A stretch of 64,000 nt of DNA from Paraburkholderia graminis C4D1M. Its GTDB lineage: Bacteria; Pseudomonadota; Gammaproteobacteria; Burkholderiales; Burkholderiaceae. Each line of letters opens with the position of its first letter. Within the stretch, counting starts at the first letter, position 1. A program made the translations under genes and the position numbers. The DNA is taken from positions 248,001 through 312,000 of the forward strand of contig NZ_ABLD01000003.1 of the NCBI RefSeq assembly GCF_000172415.1, in the 5' to 3' direction. The notes beneath the pieces were generated by a model that was not told the origin of the DNA, made no database searches, and saw only the letters and a program-made list of their open reading frames with translations. This document shows, piece after piece, positions 38,601 to 46,550 of the stretch.

Positions 38601-40087
38601 AGCCCGGCGAGCGGACTCAGGTCCGGGCGCACGGCGAAATCGAGGGCGTCCGACTCGCCGACCGTGCCCAGAATCTTTAGCACGCCCGAGTATTGCCGCT
38701 TGAGCATCGTGTCCACGGCAGCCACATTTTCCACGACGACGTCCGCTTCGCCAGAAGCGACCATGCGCAACGCTTCGTCGAGGCTTGGCGCGATGGCCAG
38801 GTGGTCCTTCGGGATGCGTTGGAACGCGAGCAGACCCGCCCCCGCGACATGCGACGACACCACGACGCGCCGCGCGGCAAAATCGCCGAGCGAACGTGCG
38901 GCGGGCTCGTCGTCGCGACCGACCATCACGAGCGGATAGCTTTCGTATGCACGGGTATGCCGCGCCTTCTGAAGGCGCGGATCGTTGCTCGAGCCCGTGG
39001 TGAGAATGGCCAGTTCGCCGCGCTGGAATGCGTCGATCGTACTCGGCCAGTCGGGCTGCCGCGCGCGGTTGAATACCACGCCGAGCGTGCGGCTCAGGTA
39101 GGCGAGATAGTCGGCGGTAATGCCGGCCGGATGCCCGGATGCGTCGATATAGCTGAACGGCGGCCAACTGCTGTCGAAGCCGACTTGCAACGGCGGCAGC
39201 GACCGCAGCCAGGCCTGCTCCTGCTGCGTCAGTTCCAGGCGCGATGTGGCGGATTCGGGTTTCGCGTCGAAATTGCCCGAGAGCCAGTGAACGCGAATGG
39301 CCGTATCGTCGGCCTGACTCATGGATGCCAACGCACGATTGAGCCGGTCGCGCAATGCAACCTGGTTGCGCGGCACACCGTACCGCAGTTCCGCGCTCCG
39401 GCTGGTTTCCCCGAACGCGACACGCAGATTGCGGAACTCGTCGGTGGCGAGTGCATATTGGATGGCCGGCGTGAAGCCCATGTAGACGTCTGCATCGCCG
39501 CTAGCAACCGCGGCGAGCGCCGCGTGCGTCGACGTAAAAGCGCTGATCTGGGCGCGCGGAAAGCGTTCGCGCAAAGAGCGCTCGAGCGCAAAGCCTTTCT
39601 CGATCGCGATGGACGCTGCCGCGACGCGCGCGGGGCCTTCGTACAGTTCACCGTCCCTGCGGACCACCGCCGATGTCGACGCGCGAAAATACGGCGCCGT
39701 GAAACTGAGGCATCGCTCGCGCTCGGGAGTGCGGGCGACGCTCATCAATAGATCAACTTCCCCCGCGCAGGCTGCGGCGAGCAGTTGCGGCATGTCGGGA
39801 AACGCCTTGGCCTCGATCACGACGTTCGGCCCGACCAGCGCACGCAGATAGTCGACGCTCAATCCGGTCAGCCGGCCGTCCTGCAGCGCGTCGAACGGCA
39901 ACCAGTTGTCCGCGAGCACGCCGACGGTAATTTTCTGCGGAAAAGCTTCAACCGTCCGCACCGCAGCGGAATCCCCAAACGACTCCGCGACCGCTGCCGA
40001 TTGCGCAGCGGCAAACAGAGCCAGTCCTACGAGACATAGGCAGACGCGCCGGAATACGCGCGCTATCGCGGCCCTTTCGAAGCCCAT
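35636..40087 (-). CDS. BvgS/EvgS-like hybrid sensor histidine kinase
   Basis: A 1483-residue unorthodox kinase. In order: signal/anchor (about 1-35), two periplasmic SBP_bac_3 (Venus flytrap) domains (about 50-275 and 300-520), a membrane segment near 540, two PAS-type regions (about 575-820), HisKA with FFAMMSHEIRTPMNG, an ATPase domain (LGNAIKFTPEG, DTGIGIP, FGGTGLGL), a degenerate receiver, a canonical receiver (LITDCHMPNVSG) and a C-terminal Hpt with histidine near residue 1425. That is the BvgS/EvgS phosphorelay order. The Hpt site reads LHRVMGAAS, so the usual lysine after the histidine is methionine. The first receiver has Ser (LLFVSEDL) where the phospho-Asp should be. It follows aqpZ by 29 bp, and three response-regulator genes lie upstream on the same strand. 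The start at 40087 begins at the signal segment. Confidence 0.92.
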   Translation of the reverse strand: MGFERAAIARVFRRVCLCLVGLALFAAAQSAAVAESFGDSAAVRTVEAFPQKITVGVLADNWLPFDALQDGRLTGLSVDYLRALVGPNVVIEAKAFPDMPQLLAAACAGEVDLLMSVARTPERERCLSFTAPYFRASTSAVVRRDGELYEGPARVAAASIAIEKGFALERSLRERFPRAQISAFTSTHAALAAVASGDADVYMGFTPAIQYALATDEFRNLRVAFGETSRSAELRYGVPRNQVALRDRLNRALASMSQADDTAIRVHWLSGNFDAKPESATSRLELTQQEQAWLRSLPPLQVGFDSSWPPFSYIDASGHPAGITADYLAYLSRTLGVVFNRARQPDWPSTIDAFQRGELAILTTGSSNDPRLQKARHTRAYESYPLVMVGRDDEPAARSLGDFAARRVVVSSHVAGAGLLAFQRIPKDHLAIAPSLDEALRMVASGEADVVVENVAAVDTMLKRQYSGVLKILGTVGESDALDFAVRPDLSPLAGLIDRALLAMPPAERQRIRQKWVTGNAPATGTWSVTAVRLLPVLIGIGVALLVTLRAYLLLQREVRRRKQTELELALQLNFQETMMKMVPYPLVAQDLQGRYIAVNGAYEAACGRGREAVLGRTTMDVQTWGEANSDVLEKMRLDLLQGGDMAQVELQFERGPGDLRHGLFWTSICRGNDGQPVCSLGTMVDITDIRRAEMRARDTERRLFDVTRSLPAVVFQLRRAADGAYSFPYIGGAPRLLLGESGIRQTCLEHADFARICDEDRPVVLAELERSARLETPVLVEFRLGREHEFKWTRAELVPRREADGGVVWSGYWVDASIEHARAEELARARDLAEAASRAKDDFFAMMSHEIRTPMNGVLGLVEVLERTPLNSDQGEMLGMIHESAGALLQILDDLLDYSKIEAGRLTIEAEPIDLREMVDNAVGLLAGRAHEKGLKVRVDIASDVAATLRGDSVRLRQVLFNLLGNAIKFTPEGHVDVRVAAVAQTGELQTIEVIVEDTGIGIPAELQAKLFEPFVQAESSTTRRFGGTGLGLTICRKLIQLMDGSLALDSEPGRGTRMTVRLSMPVETQRYSVSGLRGKRCLVATNDARVGQALVHFGQALGLDLYHIPADAEDLRCSATLRDVDLLFVSEDLTLPANVTHKLRVISLTEKAKPTGYRILEDANVRLSINPISWRGLGAACAAVMTGLQSAPTPSAGASAVREGITAPPDRERAMASGRLILVAEDHPVNQELIRHQLALLGFACDVANDGAEALTALEHTSYGCLITDCHMPNVSGYELTQRIREREQEHGVSHRLPILGVTANTAPEDLNLCREAGMDESLIKPTRLATLREYLSRWFGIDSAWQAAPAETADATDLAGASATAAEPFVPVDLGHMTQLWGSESTVKALLDSFVSSVREDVRSLTPLLENVDMVLVREWLHRVMGAASVLQYPPLISALDEYRHSVISEPKRARREGLALIDKCNAMLDGIEQQAALLA

Positions 40088-40116
40088 CGCGGTGAATTTC
40101 AGAGACACGGCGCGAC

Positions 40117-40863
40117 TCAAGCGGCTTCGCTCTGCCGATCGGCAAGCGCAGCGGCAGACTGCTCGGATCTGCCGGACAGGACCGAAAACACAAAGCTCGC
40201 CACGACCCCGCCCGACATGGGCGCCGCCCAGAAGAGCCACAACTGGTCGAGCGCCCAGTCGCCGACGAAAAGCGCCTGCGCCGTGGAGCGCGCCGGGTTC
40301 ACCGAGCCGTTAGTAACCGGAATCGACACCAGATAGATGAGCGCCAGACATCCGCCGAGGACCACGGGCCCGGCCACCTCCGCCTTGTATCGCGTGGCCA
40401 CGAAGAGGCTCACCATGACGAACGCGAACGACAGCACGAACTCGATCGCGAGCGCGGAGTGCAGTTTGTAGTCCGAAGGAGAATGGTCGCCAAAACCATT
40501 GGCCGCGAATTCGCTCGCGCCCATTTCAAAGCCGGGGCGGCCGTTCGCCACATAGACGAGGAGCGCAGCGGCCGCGACAGCGCCGAGAATCTGCGCTGCG
40601 ATGTAGGGCAGCAAGTCTTTGACGGGGAACCGTTGCGCGGCCGTGAAACCGACCGTGACAGCGGGATTGAAATGCGCGCCCGACGTCCCGCCGAACCAGT
40701 AGCTGGCCGTGGCGAGCGCGAGGCCGAACGCGAGTGAGACCTCGAGTACGCCGTACCCGTGCTGAACGGCGCCGGTGTTCAACACAATACTGCCGCAGCC
40801 GACGAAAACAAGCCATGCAGTACCTACGCCCTCGACCGACAACCGCTTACCTAGCACGGCCAT
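40117..40863 (-). CDS. Aquaporin Z-type MIP channel
   Basis: A 248-residue MIP-family channel with six membrane segments and both NPA boxes (AHFNPAVTVGF and GSVNPARSTAQA). The second box is followed by Arg and the length fits water-specific aquaporins more than glycerol facilitators, but this is not certain. A strong AGGAGGG precedes the ATG at 40863. It ends 29 bp before the hybrid kinase gene, so the channel and sensor are probably cotranscribed, suggesting osmotic or solute sensing. Confidence 0.9.
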   Translation of the reverse strand: MAVLGKRLSVEGVGTAWLVFVGCGSIVLNTGAVQHGYGVLEVSLAFGLALATASYWFGGTSGAHFNPAVTVGFTAAQRFPVKDLLPYIAAQILGAVAAAALLVYVANGRPGFEMGASEFAANGFGDHSPSDYKLHSALAIEFVLSFAFVMVSLFVATRYKAEVAGPVVLGGCLALIYLVSIPVTNGSVNPARSTAQALFVGDWALDQLWLFWAAPMSGGVVASFVFSVLSGRSEQSAAALADRQSEAA

Positions 40864-41103
40864 GCCGCCCTCCTGTCGCGATGCAAGGCGGAAGGCGCCG
40901 CGAAATTTCTGCAGCACACCCGCCTCAAGTTCCCGGCTTTGAGCGGTCTAGCCTCGAGAAATAACTGCTTCTATGAGGCTAACGTCAGCAAAGGCCGAAG
41001 CTAATTCGCAACTATGTAGCGGCGAGGCGCGTCTACCAATCAGAAGAGTCCTAATTTCAGGACCGCGAGATGTCGGTATAGGGGCATGGCGTCAGCACGT
41101 CGC

Positions 41104-41748
41104 CTAGACCAGTCCGATTTGCCGCGCGTACTCGATGAGGTCGGATTCAGTCTCGAGACCCAGCTTGCGCATGGCGGTGCGCTTCTGAGTGCTAATGGTT
41201 TTTCCGCTGCGCTCGAGACGCTTCGCGATTTCGTGCACAGCGAGACCTTGCGTATAGAGCTGAAATACTTCCCATTCGCGCGCGCTGAGAACGCTGGCAC
41301 GTAGTTGCGGAGGCGTCTCGCTGATCTCCAATACATTGCGCACTCGATCCGACAGATAGACGCCGCCCGACATTGCTGCACGGATCGCGTCGATCAACGC
41401 TGCTGTCGTGTCGCGCTTGTCCACTATTGCGCTGACGCCGAGGTGTAACAGCCCTGACAGCATATGCGCATGGCAGATCATGGTGAGGACAACGACAGGC
41501 GGATGCGCGCGCCCTCGCAACACGCGGCGCAGGAACGACACGGCGTTGCTCCCGCCGTCCAGTCCGGGCATGCCGATGTCGGATATGACGACATCGCACT
41601 CGCAGATGTCGAGCAATTCGGCGAGTCCCTGGGTGTCGGCCGCCTGCCCGACGATCTCGATTTTCGATGTGGCCTGCAGCAATCGCGTCACGCCGACGCG
41701 AACACAGTCGTGGTCGTCCGCCACGATAACGCGGATTTTGTCTGTCAT
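41104..41748 (-). CDS. Response regulator, NarL/RcsB type
   Basis: A 214-residue regulator. The receiver has the acidic pair ADDHD, the phospho-aspartate in VVISDIGMPGLDG and the conserved lysine in VDKRD. The LuxR-type helix-turn-helix is LSAREWEVFQLYTQGLAVHEIAKRLE, with recognition helix KTISTQKRTAMRKLGL, very close to RcsB/BvgA-type regulators. It is the nearest regulator to the aquaporin–kinase pair (240 bp away) and a likely partner of the kinase. Confidence 0.9.
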   Translation of the reverse strand: MTDKIRVIVADDHDCVRVGVTRLLQATSKIEIVGQAADTQGLAELLDICECDVVISDIGMPGLDGGSNAVSFLRRVLRGRAHPPVVVLTMICHAHMLSGLLHLGVSAIVDKRDTTAALIDAIRAAMSGGVYLSDRVRNVLEISETPPQLRASVLSAREWEVFQLYTQGLAVHEIAKRLERSGKTISTQKRTAMRKLGLETESDLIEYARQIGLV

Positions 41749-41867
41749 TGTTTTCTTGACTTATCGACTGGCTGCCCAATACGAGATGTACTTCCCCAGG
41801 CAACGCCAATCCATTTTTTGTTCGCCGCGCCGGCCCGGCGCGACGTCCACTTGTAGCTATCGGTGCG

Positions 41868-42557
41868 CTAACGGCCTTCGGTGTGCGTCTCCGACACCAC
41901 GCCATGCTCGACCGCGAACCGGAACAGTTCCGCGTCGCTATTTAACGAAAGCTTGCGCATGGCCGTACATTTCTGAGCGCTGATCGTCTTGACGCTGCGC
42001 CCGAGCCGGCCCGCAATTTCGGTGACGCCGAGCCCCGACGCGTACTGAGTGAATACTTCCAGCTCGCGCCGCGACAACACCGAACGCACGAAGTCGAGCC
42101 GCTGCATCGCCGCTGCCTTGGTAATGAGCGTGCGCACCGCCGGTCCCAGATAGCATTCGCCCGCGAGCGCCGTGACGATTGCCACGTGGATCAGATCGAT
42201 ACGGTCGCGCTTGCTGATCAGCGCGTCCACGCCGAGCGAGATCACGCTTTGCAGCGCTGCGGCCTCGGTCTCCATGGTGAGCACGATGAGCGCGACGTCA
42301 GGATAGCGCCTCCTGAACTGCCGCACGGCCTCGACTCCGCTGCCGTCTGCGCCGCCTGGCATGTACAGATCCATGAGCACGAGGTCACAGCCTGTGCGGT
42401 CGACCTCGGCAAAGAGCTCGGTCGCGTCGGCCGCGCGGCCGACGACCTCCATGCTCGGGTAGCCGCCTATCAGATTTTCGATCGCCAGCAGGACGAGCGG
42501 ATGATCGTCCGCGATGATCGCCCGGACCGGTGTGCTTATTGCAGCGGTGTCGCCCAT
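41868..42557 (-). CDS. Response regulator, NarL/RcsB type
   Basis: A 229-residue paralogue of the neighbour at 41104. The receiver has ADDHP, the phospho-aspartate in LVLMDLYMPGG and lysine in LISKRD. The output domain is LSRRELEVFTQYASGLGVTEIAGRLG with KTISAQKCTAMRKLSL. AGAGG precedes the ATG. The gaps of 119 bp and 163 bp to the neighbouring regulators suggest separate promoters. Confidence 0.9.
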   Translation of the reverse strand: MGDTAAISTPVRAIIADDHPLVLLAIENLIGGYPSMEVVGRAADATELFAEVDRTGCDLVLMDLYMPGGADGSGVEAVRQFRRRYPDVALIVLTMETEAAALQSVISLGVDALISKRDRIDLIHVAIVTALAGECYLGPAVRTLITKAAAMQRLDFVRSVLSRRELEVFTQYASGLGVTEIAGRLGRSVKTISAQKCTAMRKLSLNSDAELFRFAVEHGVVSETHTEGR

Positions 42558-42614
42558 CGTCTACCTCTTCTCCATGTTCTGACTCCCGTCACCGTGTCCC
42601 GCGCAACCGGTCCC

Positions 42615-42629
42615 GCTTGATCATCAAGC
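42615..42629. promoter_or_regulatory. Inverted repeat upstream of a response regulator
   Basis: GCTTGAT–C–ATCAAGC has perfect 7-bp arms and lies about 60 bp before the ATG of the regulator gene that starts at 42557. The arms equal those of the FNR-type box at 46361, but the centre is one base rather than four, so it is not an FNR site as such. Confidence 0.4.
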
Positions 42630-42720
42630 ATTACGATGGCCTTAAACATAAGATCGGTCCGAAACAACTTCAAAAACCGGATCGATTAATTGCTTAGCTA
42701 TGCGATACAATCTTAAGAAT

Positions 42721-43356
42721 TTAACTGGACCTGATGCACGAGAATAAACCAGGATCGTTAGTAACGCCAAGTTTTGTCATTGCTTCACGCTTTCGCCGAA
42801 TAACAGTGCGGCGATGACATCCGAGAGAAGCGGCAATTTCCGCAATTGAGTGGCCTTCTACGAACATCCTGACGACCGTCGTCTGCATTCCCGACAGCGG
42901 AAGCGCCATCTTCCGATCGCAACCCGTCTCCGGTCTTGCGAGAAGTCTCGCAATCGAACTTCCGATATATCGCGCGCCGCTTGCAGGTTCGTCGATCGCA
43001 CGCCACAGTTCGCGCGTCGACTCGCTCTTGCTTAGCAAGCTCACAGCGCCGTCCGCCGCAAGCGCGCGGAGAAGCGCAGGGTTGGTTGTCGTCGACATGA
43101 CGACGATGCGCAGGCCCGGCCACTCGGCCTGGATATGGCGGATGAGGTGCAATTCATCTTCGATGAGGCCGGCGGGATCGGGCATCGACAGATCTGTAAC
43201 CAGCACGTCGCACGGCGTGCGCCGCAGCAGTTCGATCAATGTCGTGGGACTACCAGCCTGCCCGACGATCGCGACGCCGGCACGCGTCTCAAGCATGCTT
43301 CTGACACCAAGCAGAACGAACGGATGATCGTCGGCAAGAACAATTCGAATGTTCAC
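42721..43356 (-). CDS. Response regulator, NarL type, GTG start
   Basis: A 211-residue regulator from a GTG at 43356 (reads NIRIVLADDHPFVLLGVRS). The phospho-aspartate is in VLVTDLSMPDP and the lysine in LLSKSES. The C-terminal helix-turn-helix is more divergent: VRMFVEGHSIAEIAASLGCHRRTVIRRKREAMTKLGV. The GTG was chosen because it puts the receiver's first strand at the N-terminus; upstream in-frame ATG extension has unrelated residues. It is the first of three regulator genes ahead of the aquaporin–kinase pair. Confidence 0.85.
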   Translation of the reverse strand: MNIRIVLADDHPFVLLGVRSMLETRAGVAIVGQAGSPTTLIELLRRTPCDVLVTDLSMPDPAGLIEDELHLIRHIQAEWPGLRIVVMSTTTNPALLRALAADGAVSLLSKSESTRELWRAIDEPASGARYIGSSIARLLARPETGCDRKMALPLSGMQTTVVRMFVEGHSIAEIAASLGCHRRTVIRRKREAMTKLGVTNDPGLFSCIRSS

Positions 43357-43699
43357 TAGGATTTTCTCGCGCTGAATGTAGGAATAGTTATCAGATACGC
43401 AGAACAGATTAAGACGCTCCACGCGTGTCCCGCCGCGGACACATTTGAATGTGAGCGCGCGGCACGACCATAAAATCACCACCCCGCGCAAAACTAAAAT
43501 CGGAGCGCTCCTAATCCTGTAGTGAATCGAACCGCCAAAGGCTTAAATACCCAAAGTGAATAATTCGCGAAGGTCTACGCGGGGGAGATTGGCGCGCAAA
43601 CCAGGCGCCATTAACACCGTCTTGCACACCGGCTTGCGCGGCGTCCAGATAAACGTCGCGCGAAATGGAAATACGCTGTGTGAAAATTCTTAACCCACG
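43357..43699. other. 343-bp AT-richer intergenic region
   Basis: No gene is visible. It holds the upstream region of the regulator starting at 43356 and the 3' side of the MFS gene that ends at 43700. It contains the inverted repeat at 43440-43453 and several AT-rich patches that could be promoters. Confidence 0.5.
43440..43453. promoter_or_regulatory. Inverted repeat upstream of a response regulator
   Basis: CACATT–TG–AATGTG has perfect 6-bp arms about 85 bp upstream of the GTG start at 43356. It may be a binding site for one of the NarL-type regulators or for another factor. Confidence 0.4.
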
Positions 43700-45238
43700 T
43701 CAACAGGTTTGCGTCACGCGCGCCGAATCCATGCGCGCAGCGCGCGGGAAAACCGGCAGCGCGAGCAACGCGCTCACACTCGCGACCGCCCACACCATCG
43801 GCCACGATCCGAGCGAGAGCAGCGGCGGAATCGCAAGCGGCGTCAGAAAAAGCGTGAGGAAAACGCAGGTATTGCCGATCGCGAGCGCAGTACCTGCGCG
43901 GTTCGTGCCGGCGAGCGTCGCGAGCTCGGTGAACGCGACGCCGTGCCATGCGGACGCGCTCACGCCGCCGAGCACGATCATTGACGCGAGGATCATCGTG
44001 ACCGGCGTGAGCGCGACGTGCTGCATGCCGGCGACGCCGGTCGCGAGGGCAAGCGCGGCGAACAGTACGGCCGTGAGCAGACTGCAGCCGCGCATGTAGG
44101 CGCGCCGATTGCCGTGCCGATCCGTCCACCTGCCGCTGCAGACGCGCGCGATCGCCGCGCCGGCCTGCACCGCCGCCATCGCCACGCTGATCGTCAGCAC
44201 GTCGGCGTGACCGAAGTCATGCAGAAACACGGTTCCGAACGTGACGACGGCAAGCTGCGGCACGCAAAGCGCGCCCGCTCCGAGCGCGACGCGCCAGATG
44301 CCGATTTCGCGCAGCGGCGAGGGGGTTTTGGCTTGGCTGGTGTTGGCGACGTTGGCCTTGGCGAGGTTGACCTTGGCGCCGTTGGTGTTGGCATGCACGG
44401 CACGTCCGCCGCCCGCCGCATCGGCTGCTCGTACGGCGCTTTCGCCACGCACCGCACGCGCACCTTGCGCGGCACCGTCAGCACGTACGATACCCACCGC
44501 GTCTACGGCACGCTGACCATTCGCATCGCCCGCAGCCTCTGCCGCATCCTCTGTCCTCGCACGATGCGCCGCGCCTCCATACGCCGCGCCCGCATCGCCG
44601 TCCACAACATGCGCCGGTTCATGCAGCCATCGCCATGCGAACCCCGCCGTTATCGCGCAACCCAGCGCCAGCACCGCATAAACGCTCACGAAGCCGAACC
44701 TCGACGCCAGCGCCGGCAACAGCAGCGCGCCAAGTCCACCGCCCGCCGGCACCGCCGTTTGACGAATGCTCATGGCCAGTCCGCGCTCGCCTTCACGAAA
44801 CCACGCCATCACCGCGCGGCCGCTCGATCCGTTGACGCTGCCGCCGAGCAGGCCGACCAGCAGCAAGCCGACCGCCAGCGTCGTGACGTGAGGCACATGC
44901 GAGCCGAACGGCGCCGCGAAGAGCGCAAGGCCGGCGAGCGCCGCCGCGGTGGACAGCAGTCCCAGCAAGAGCACGCGACGGTCGCCCCAGCGGTCCGTCA
45001 AGAGTCCCCACGGCAGTTCACTGACCGCGATGCCCAAACCAAGCATGCCAAGCACGAGGCCGAGTCCCTCGTTGCCGAGGTGATAACCCGAGCGCAAATA
45101 AACAGCCGTCGTAGGAATGCCCGAGAAAGCCGCCGAAAAGCTCGCGTTCGCCGCGAAACCGACGCCCAGCACCTTCCATTTATGGCTCGCCGCGCGTCCG
45201 CCGGTGATGAAGCCGCTTGCCGATAATCCGTTTGCCAT
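43700..45238 (-). CDS. MFS transporter with long low-complexity central loop
   Basis: A 512-residue major facilitator protein with 12 hydrophobic segments. Loop 2-3 has LLTDRWGDRRVLLLG, the MFS motif A. The cytoplasmic loop between segments 6 and 7 (residues about 208-311) is unusually long and made of Ala/Gly/Asp/Arg then Asn/Ala/Lys repeats (KVNLAKANVANTSQAK). Substrate unknown. GGAGGAAT precedes the ATG at 45238. It is divergent from the LysR gene, which probably controls it. Confidence 0.85.
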   Translation of the reverse strand: MANGLSASGFITGGRAASHKWKVLGVGFAANASFSAAFSGIPTTAVYLRSGYHLGNEGLGLVLGMLGLGIAVSELPWGLLTDRWGDRRVLLLGLLSTAAALAGLALFAAPFGSHVPHVTTLAVGLLLVGLLGGSVNGSSGRAVMAWFREGERGLAMSIRQTAVPAGGGLGALLLPALASRFGFVSVYAVLALGCAITAGFAWRWLHEPAHVVDGDAGAAYGGAAHRARTEDAAEAAGDANGQRAVDAVGIVRADGAAQGARAVRGESAVRAADAAGGGRAVHANTNGAKVNLAKANVANTSQAKTPSPLREIGIWRVALGAGALCVPQLAVVTFGTVFLHDFGHADVLTISVAMAAVQAGAAIARVCSGRWTDRHGNRRAYMRGCSLLTAVLFAALALATGVAGMQHVALTPVTMILASMIVLGGVSASAWHGVAFTELATLAGTNRAGTALAIGNTCVFLTLFLTPLAIPPLLSLGSWPMVWAVASVSALLALPVFPRAARMDSARVTQTC

Positions 45239-45281
45239 GATTCCTCCGCGATGATTTCGGAGGTATCCTACGGCGACGGCT

Positions 45282-45322
45282 TCCATCGGAAAAGCCGGAA
45301 ATACAGATGCCATCCATCGGAA
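45282..45322. promoter_or_regulatory. Direct repeats in MFS–LysR intergenic region
   Basis: TCCATCGGAA occurs at 45282-45291 and 45313-45322, 31 bp apart, about three helical turns. They could be contacts for the LysR regulator in the 94-bp divergent intergenic region. Confidence 0.35.
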
Positions 45323-45332
45323 CAAGCGAAAC

Positions 45333-46220
45333 ATGAGCCAGCGCGGATTCGATCTGACGCAACTGCGCACCTTCGTCGCCGTCGCGGAATCGGGCAGCGT
45401 GTCGGCAGGGGCGGAGCGCGTTTTCCTGTCGCAATCGTCGGTTAGCGAGCAGCTGAAAAAACTCGAGGAACGCGTCGGCCAGCCGCTCTTCGTACGCAGC
45501 AAGCAAGGCGTGAGCGCGACGCCTGCGGGCAGCCGCCTGCTCGAACACGCGCGGCGCATCATCGCAATGAGCGAAGCGGCGTTCGAAGACCTGCAAGGCC
45601 GCTCGCTCGACGGCGAATTGCGCATCGCGATCACCGACTATTACCGCCCGCACGACATCGCCCGCATCCTCAAGACGTTTTCCGAGCAGCATCCGCGTCT
45701 GAAGCTGCATGTCACGGTCTTGCCGAGCGCCGTGATCGACAGCCACGCCGCCGACGACGCCTCGTTCGACATCGGCCTCTCGTTGCGGCTCGTCACCGGC
45801 AACTCGCGAGCGAACGGCCGGCGCGGCGCGGCGCAAAGCACCGTGGTCAGGCGTGAGAAGCTGCTGTGGGTCAGCGCCGCCGATGCGAGTCCGCGCCCCG
45901 CCTCGCCGTATCAACTGGTGCTGCTGCCGTCGAGTTGCCAGTTGCAGCGCTTCGTCGTCAAACTGCTCGACGAAAACAAGGTGCCCTATGTGGTGTCCCA
46001 CTCGGCTTCGGGCGTGGCCGGATTGCAGCTCGCGTTAAAGGCGGGGCTCGGCATCTCGTGCCTGAATGAATCGTCGATTGGCGCGGGCGTGATCGCGTGC
46101 CCGCCCGGCATCGGCTTGCCCGCATTGCCTGCCGTCGAATTCCATCTATTGCCAGGCCGAATTGGCGAAAGCGAACGCGTGAGCAATGCGCGCCTAGCGT
46201 TGATGCGGCTCTTCAGTTAA
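45333..46220 (+). CDS. LysR family transcriptional regulator
   Basis: A 295-residue LysR protein. The N-terminal helix-turn-helix is LRTFVAVAESGSVSAGAERVFLSQSSVSEQLKKLEERVG; the rest is the substrate-binding domain (LDGELRIAITDYYRPHDIARI). It is divergent from the MFS transporter, the usual layout for a LysR regulator and its target. The ligand is unknown. Confidence 0.92.
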   Translation: MSQRGFDLTQLRTFVAVAESGSVSAGAERVFLSQSSVSEQLKKLEERVGQPLFVRSKQGVSATPAGSRLLEHARRIIAMSEAAFEDLQGRSLDGELRIAITDYYRPHDIARILKTFSEQHPRLKLHVTVLPSAVIDSHAADDASFDIGLSLRLVTGNSRANGRRGAAQSTVVRREKLLWVSAADASPRPASPYQLVLLPSSCQLQRFVVKLLDENKVPYVVSHSASGVAGLQLALKAGLGISCLNESSIGAGVIACPPGIGLPALPAVEFHLLPGRIGESERVSNARLALMRLFS

Positions 46221-46360
46221 GCACATCGGACTGTCACATTCGCCCGCCGTGGAATTTGCGTGCAGTGCAAATTGAAGCATTGAAAGCGCTTTGAAGCGCA
46301 TCTATGATGGTCAGAGACGAATCAACGAGCCGCCGTCTTCGGCACATACACGCGCTTGCT

Positions 46361-46374
46361 TGATTTGAATCAAG
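46361..46374. promoter_or_regulatory. FNR/Anr box upstream of the oxidase operon
   Basis: TTGATTTGAATCAA matches the FNR consensus TTGAT-N4-ATCAA exactly and is a perfect inverted repeat extended to GCTTGAT…ATCAAGC. It lies about 180 bp upstream of the first cytochrome gene, in a 330-bp intergenic region. It predicts activation by an FNR/Anr-type regulator at low oxygen. The rest of the region 46221-46550 has no gene. Confidence 0.75.
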
Positions 46375-46550
46375 CAATTGCATCGCAATGGCGAATCAAC
46401 TTTATTGTCCAGAATAAGCTTCCCTTCGCAGTCTGTGCTGTCGTAAGAGAGAAAGTGATAGACCCGCTGTGCGTGGTGACTGGAAAGCAGCCCAGTCGCG
46501 AATGCGGGCGAAGCAAGCCGACAAAAAAACGTTTCCCAGCGAGGCCCGAC

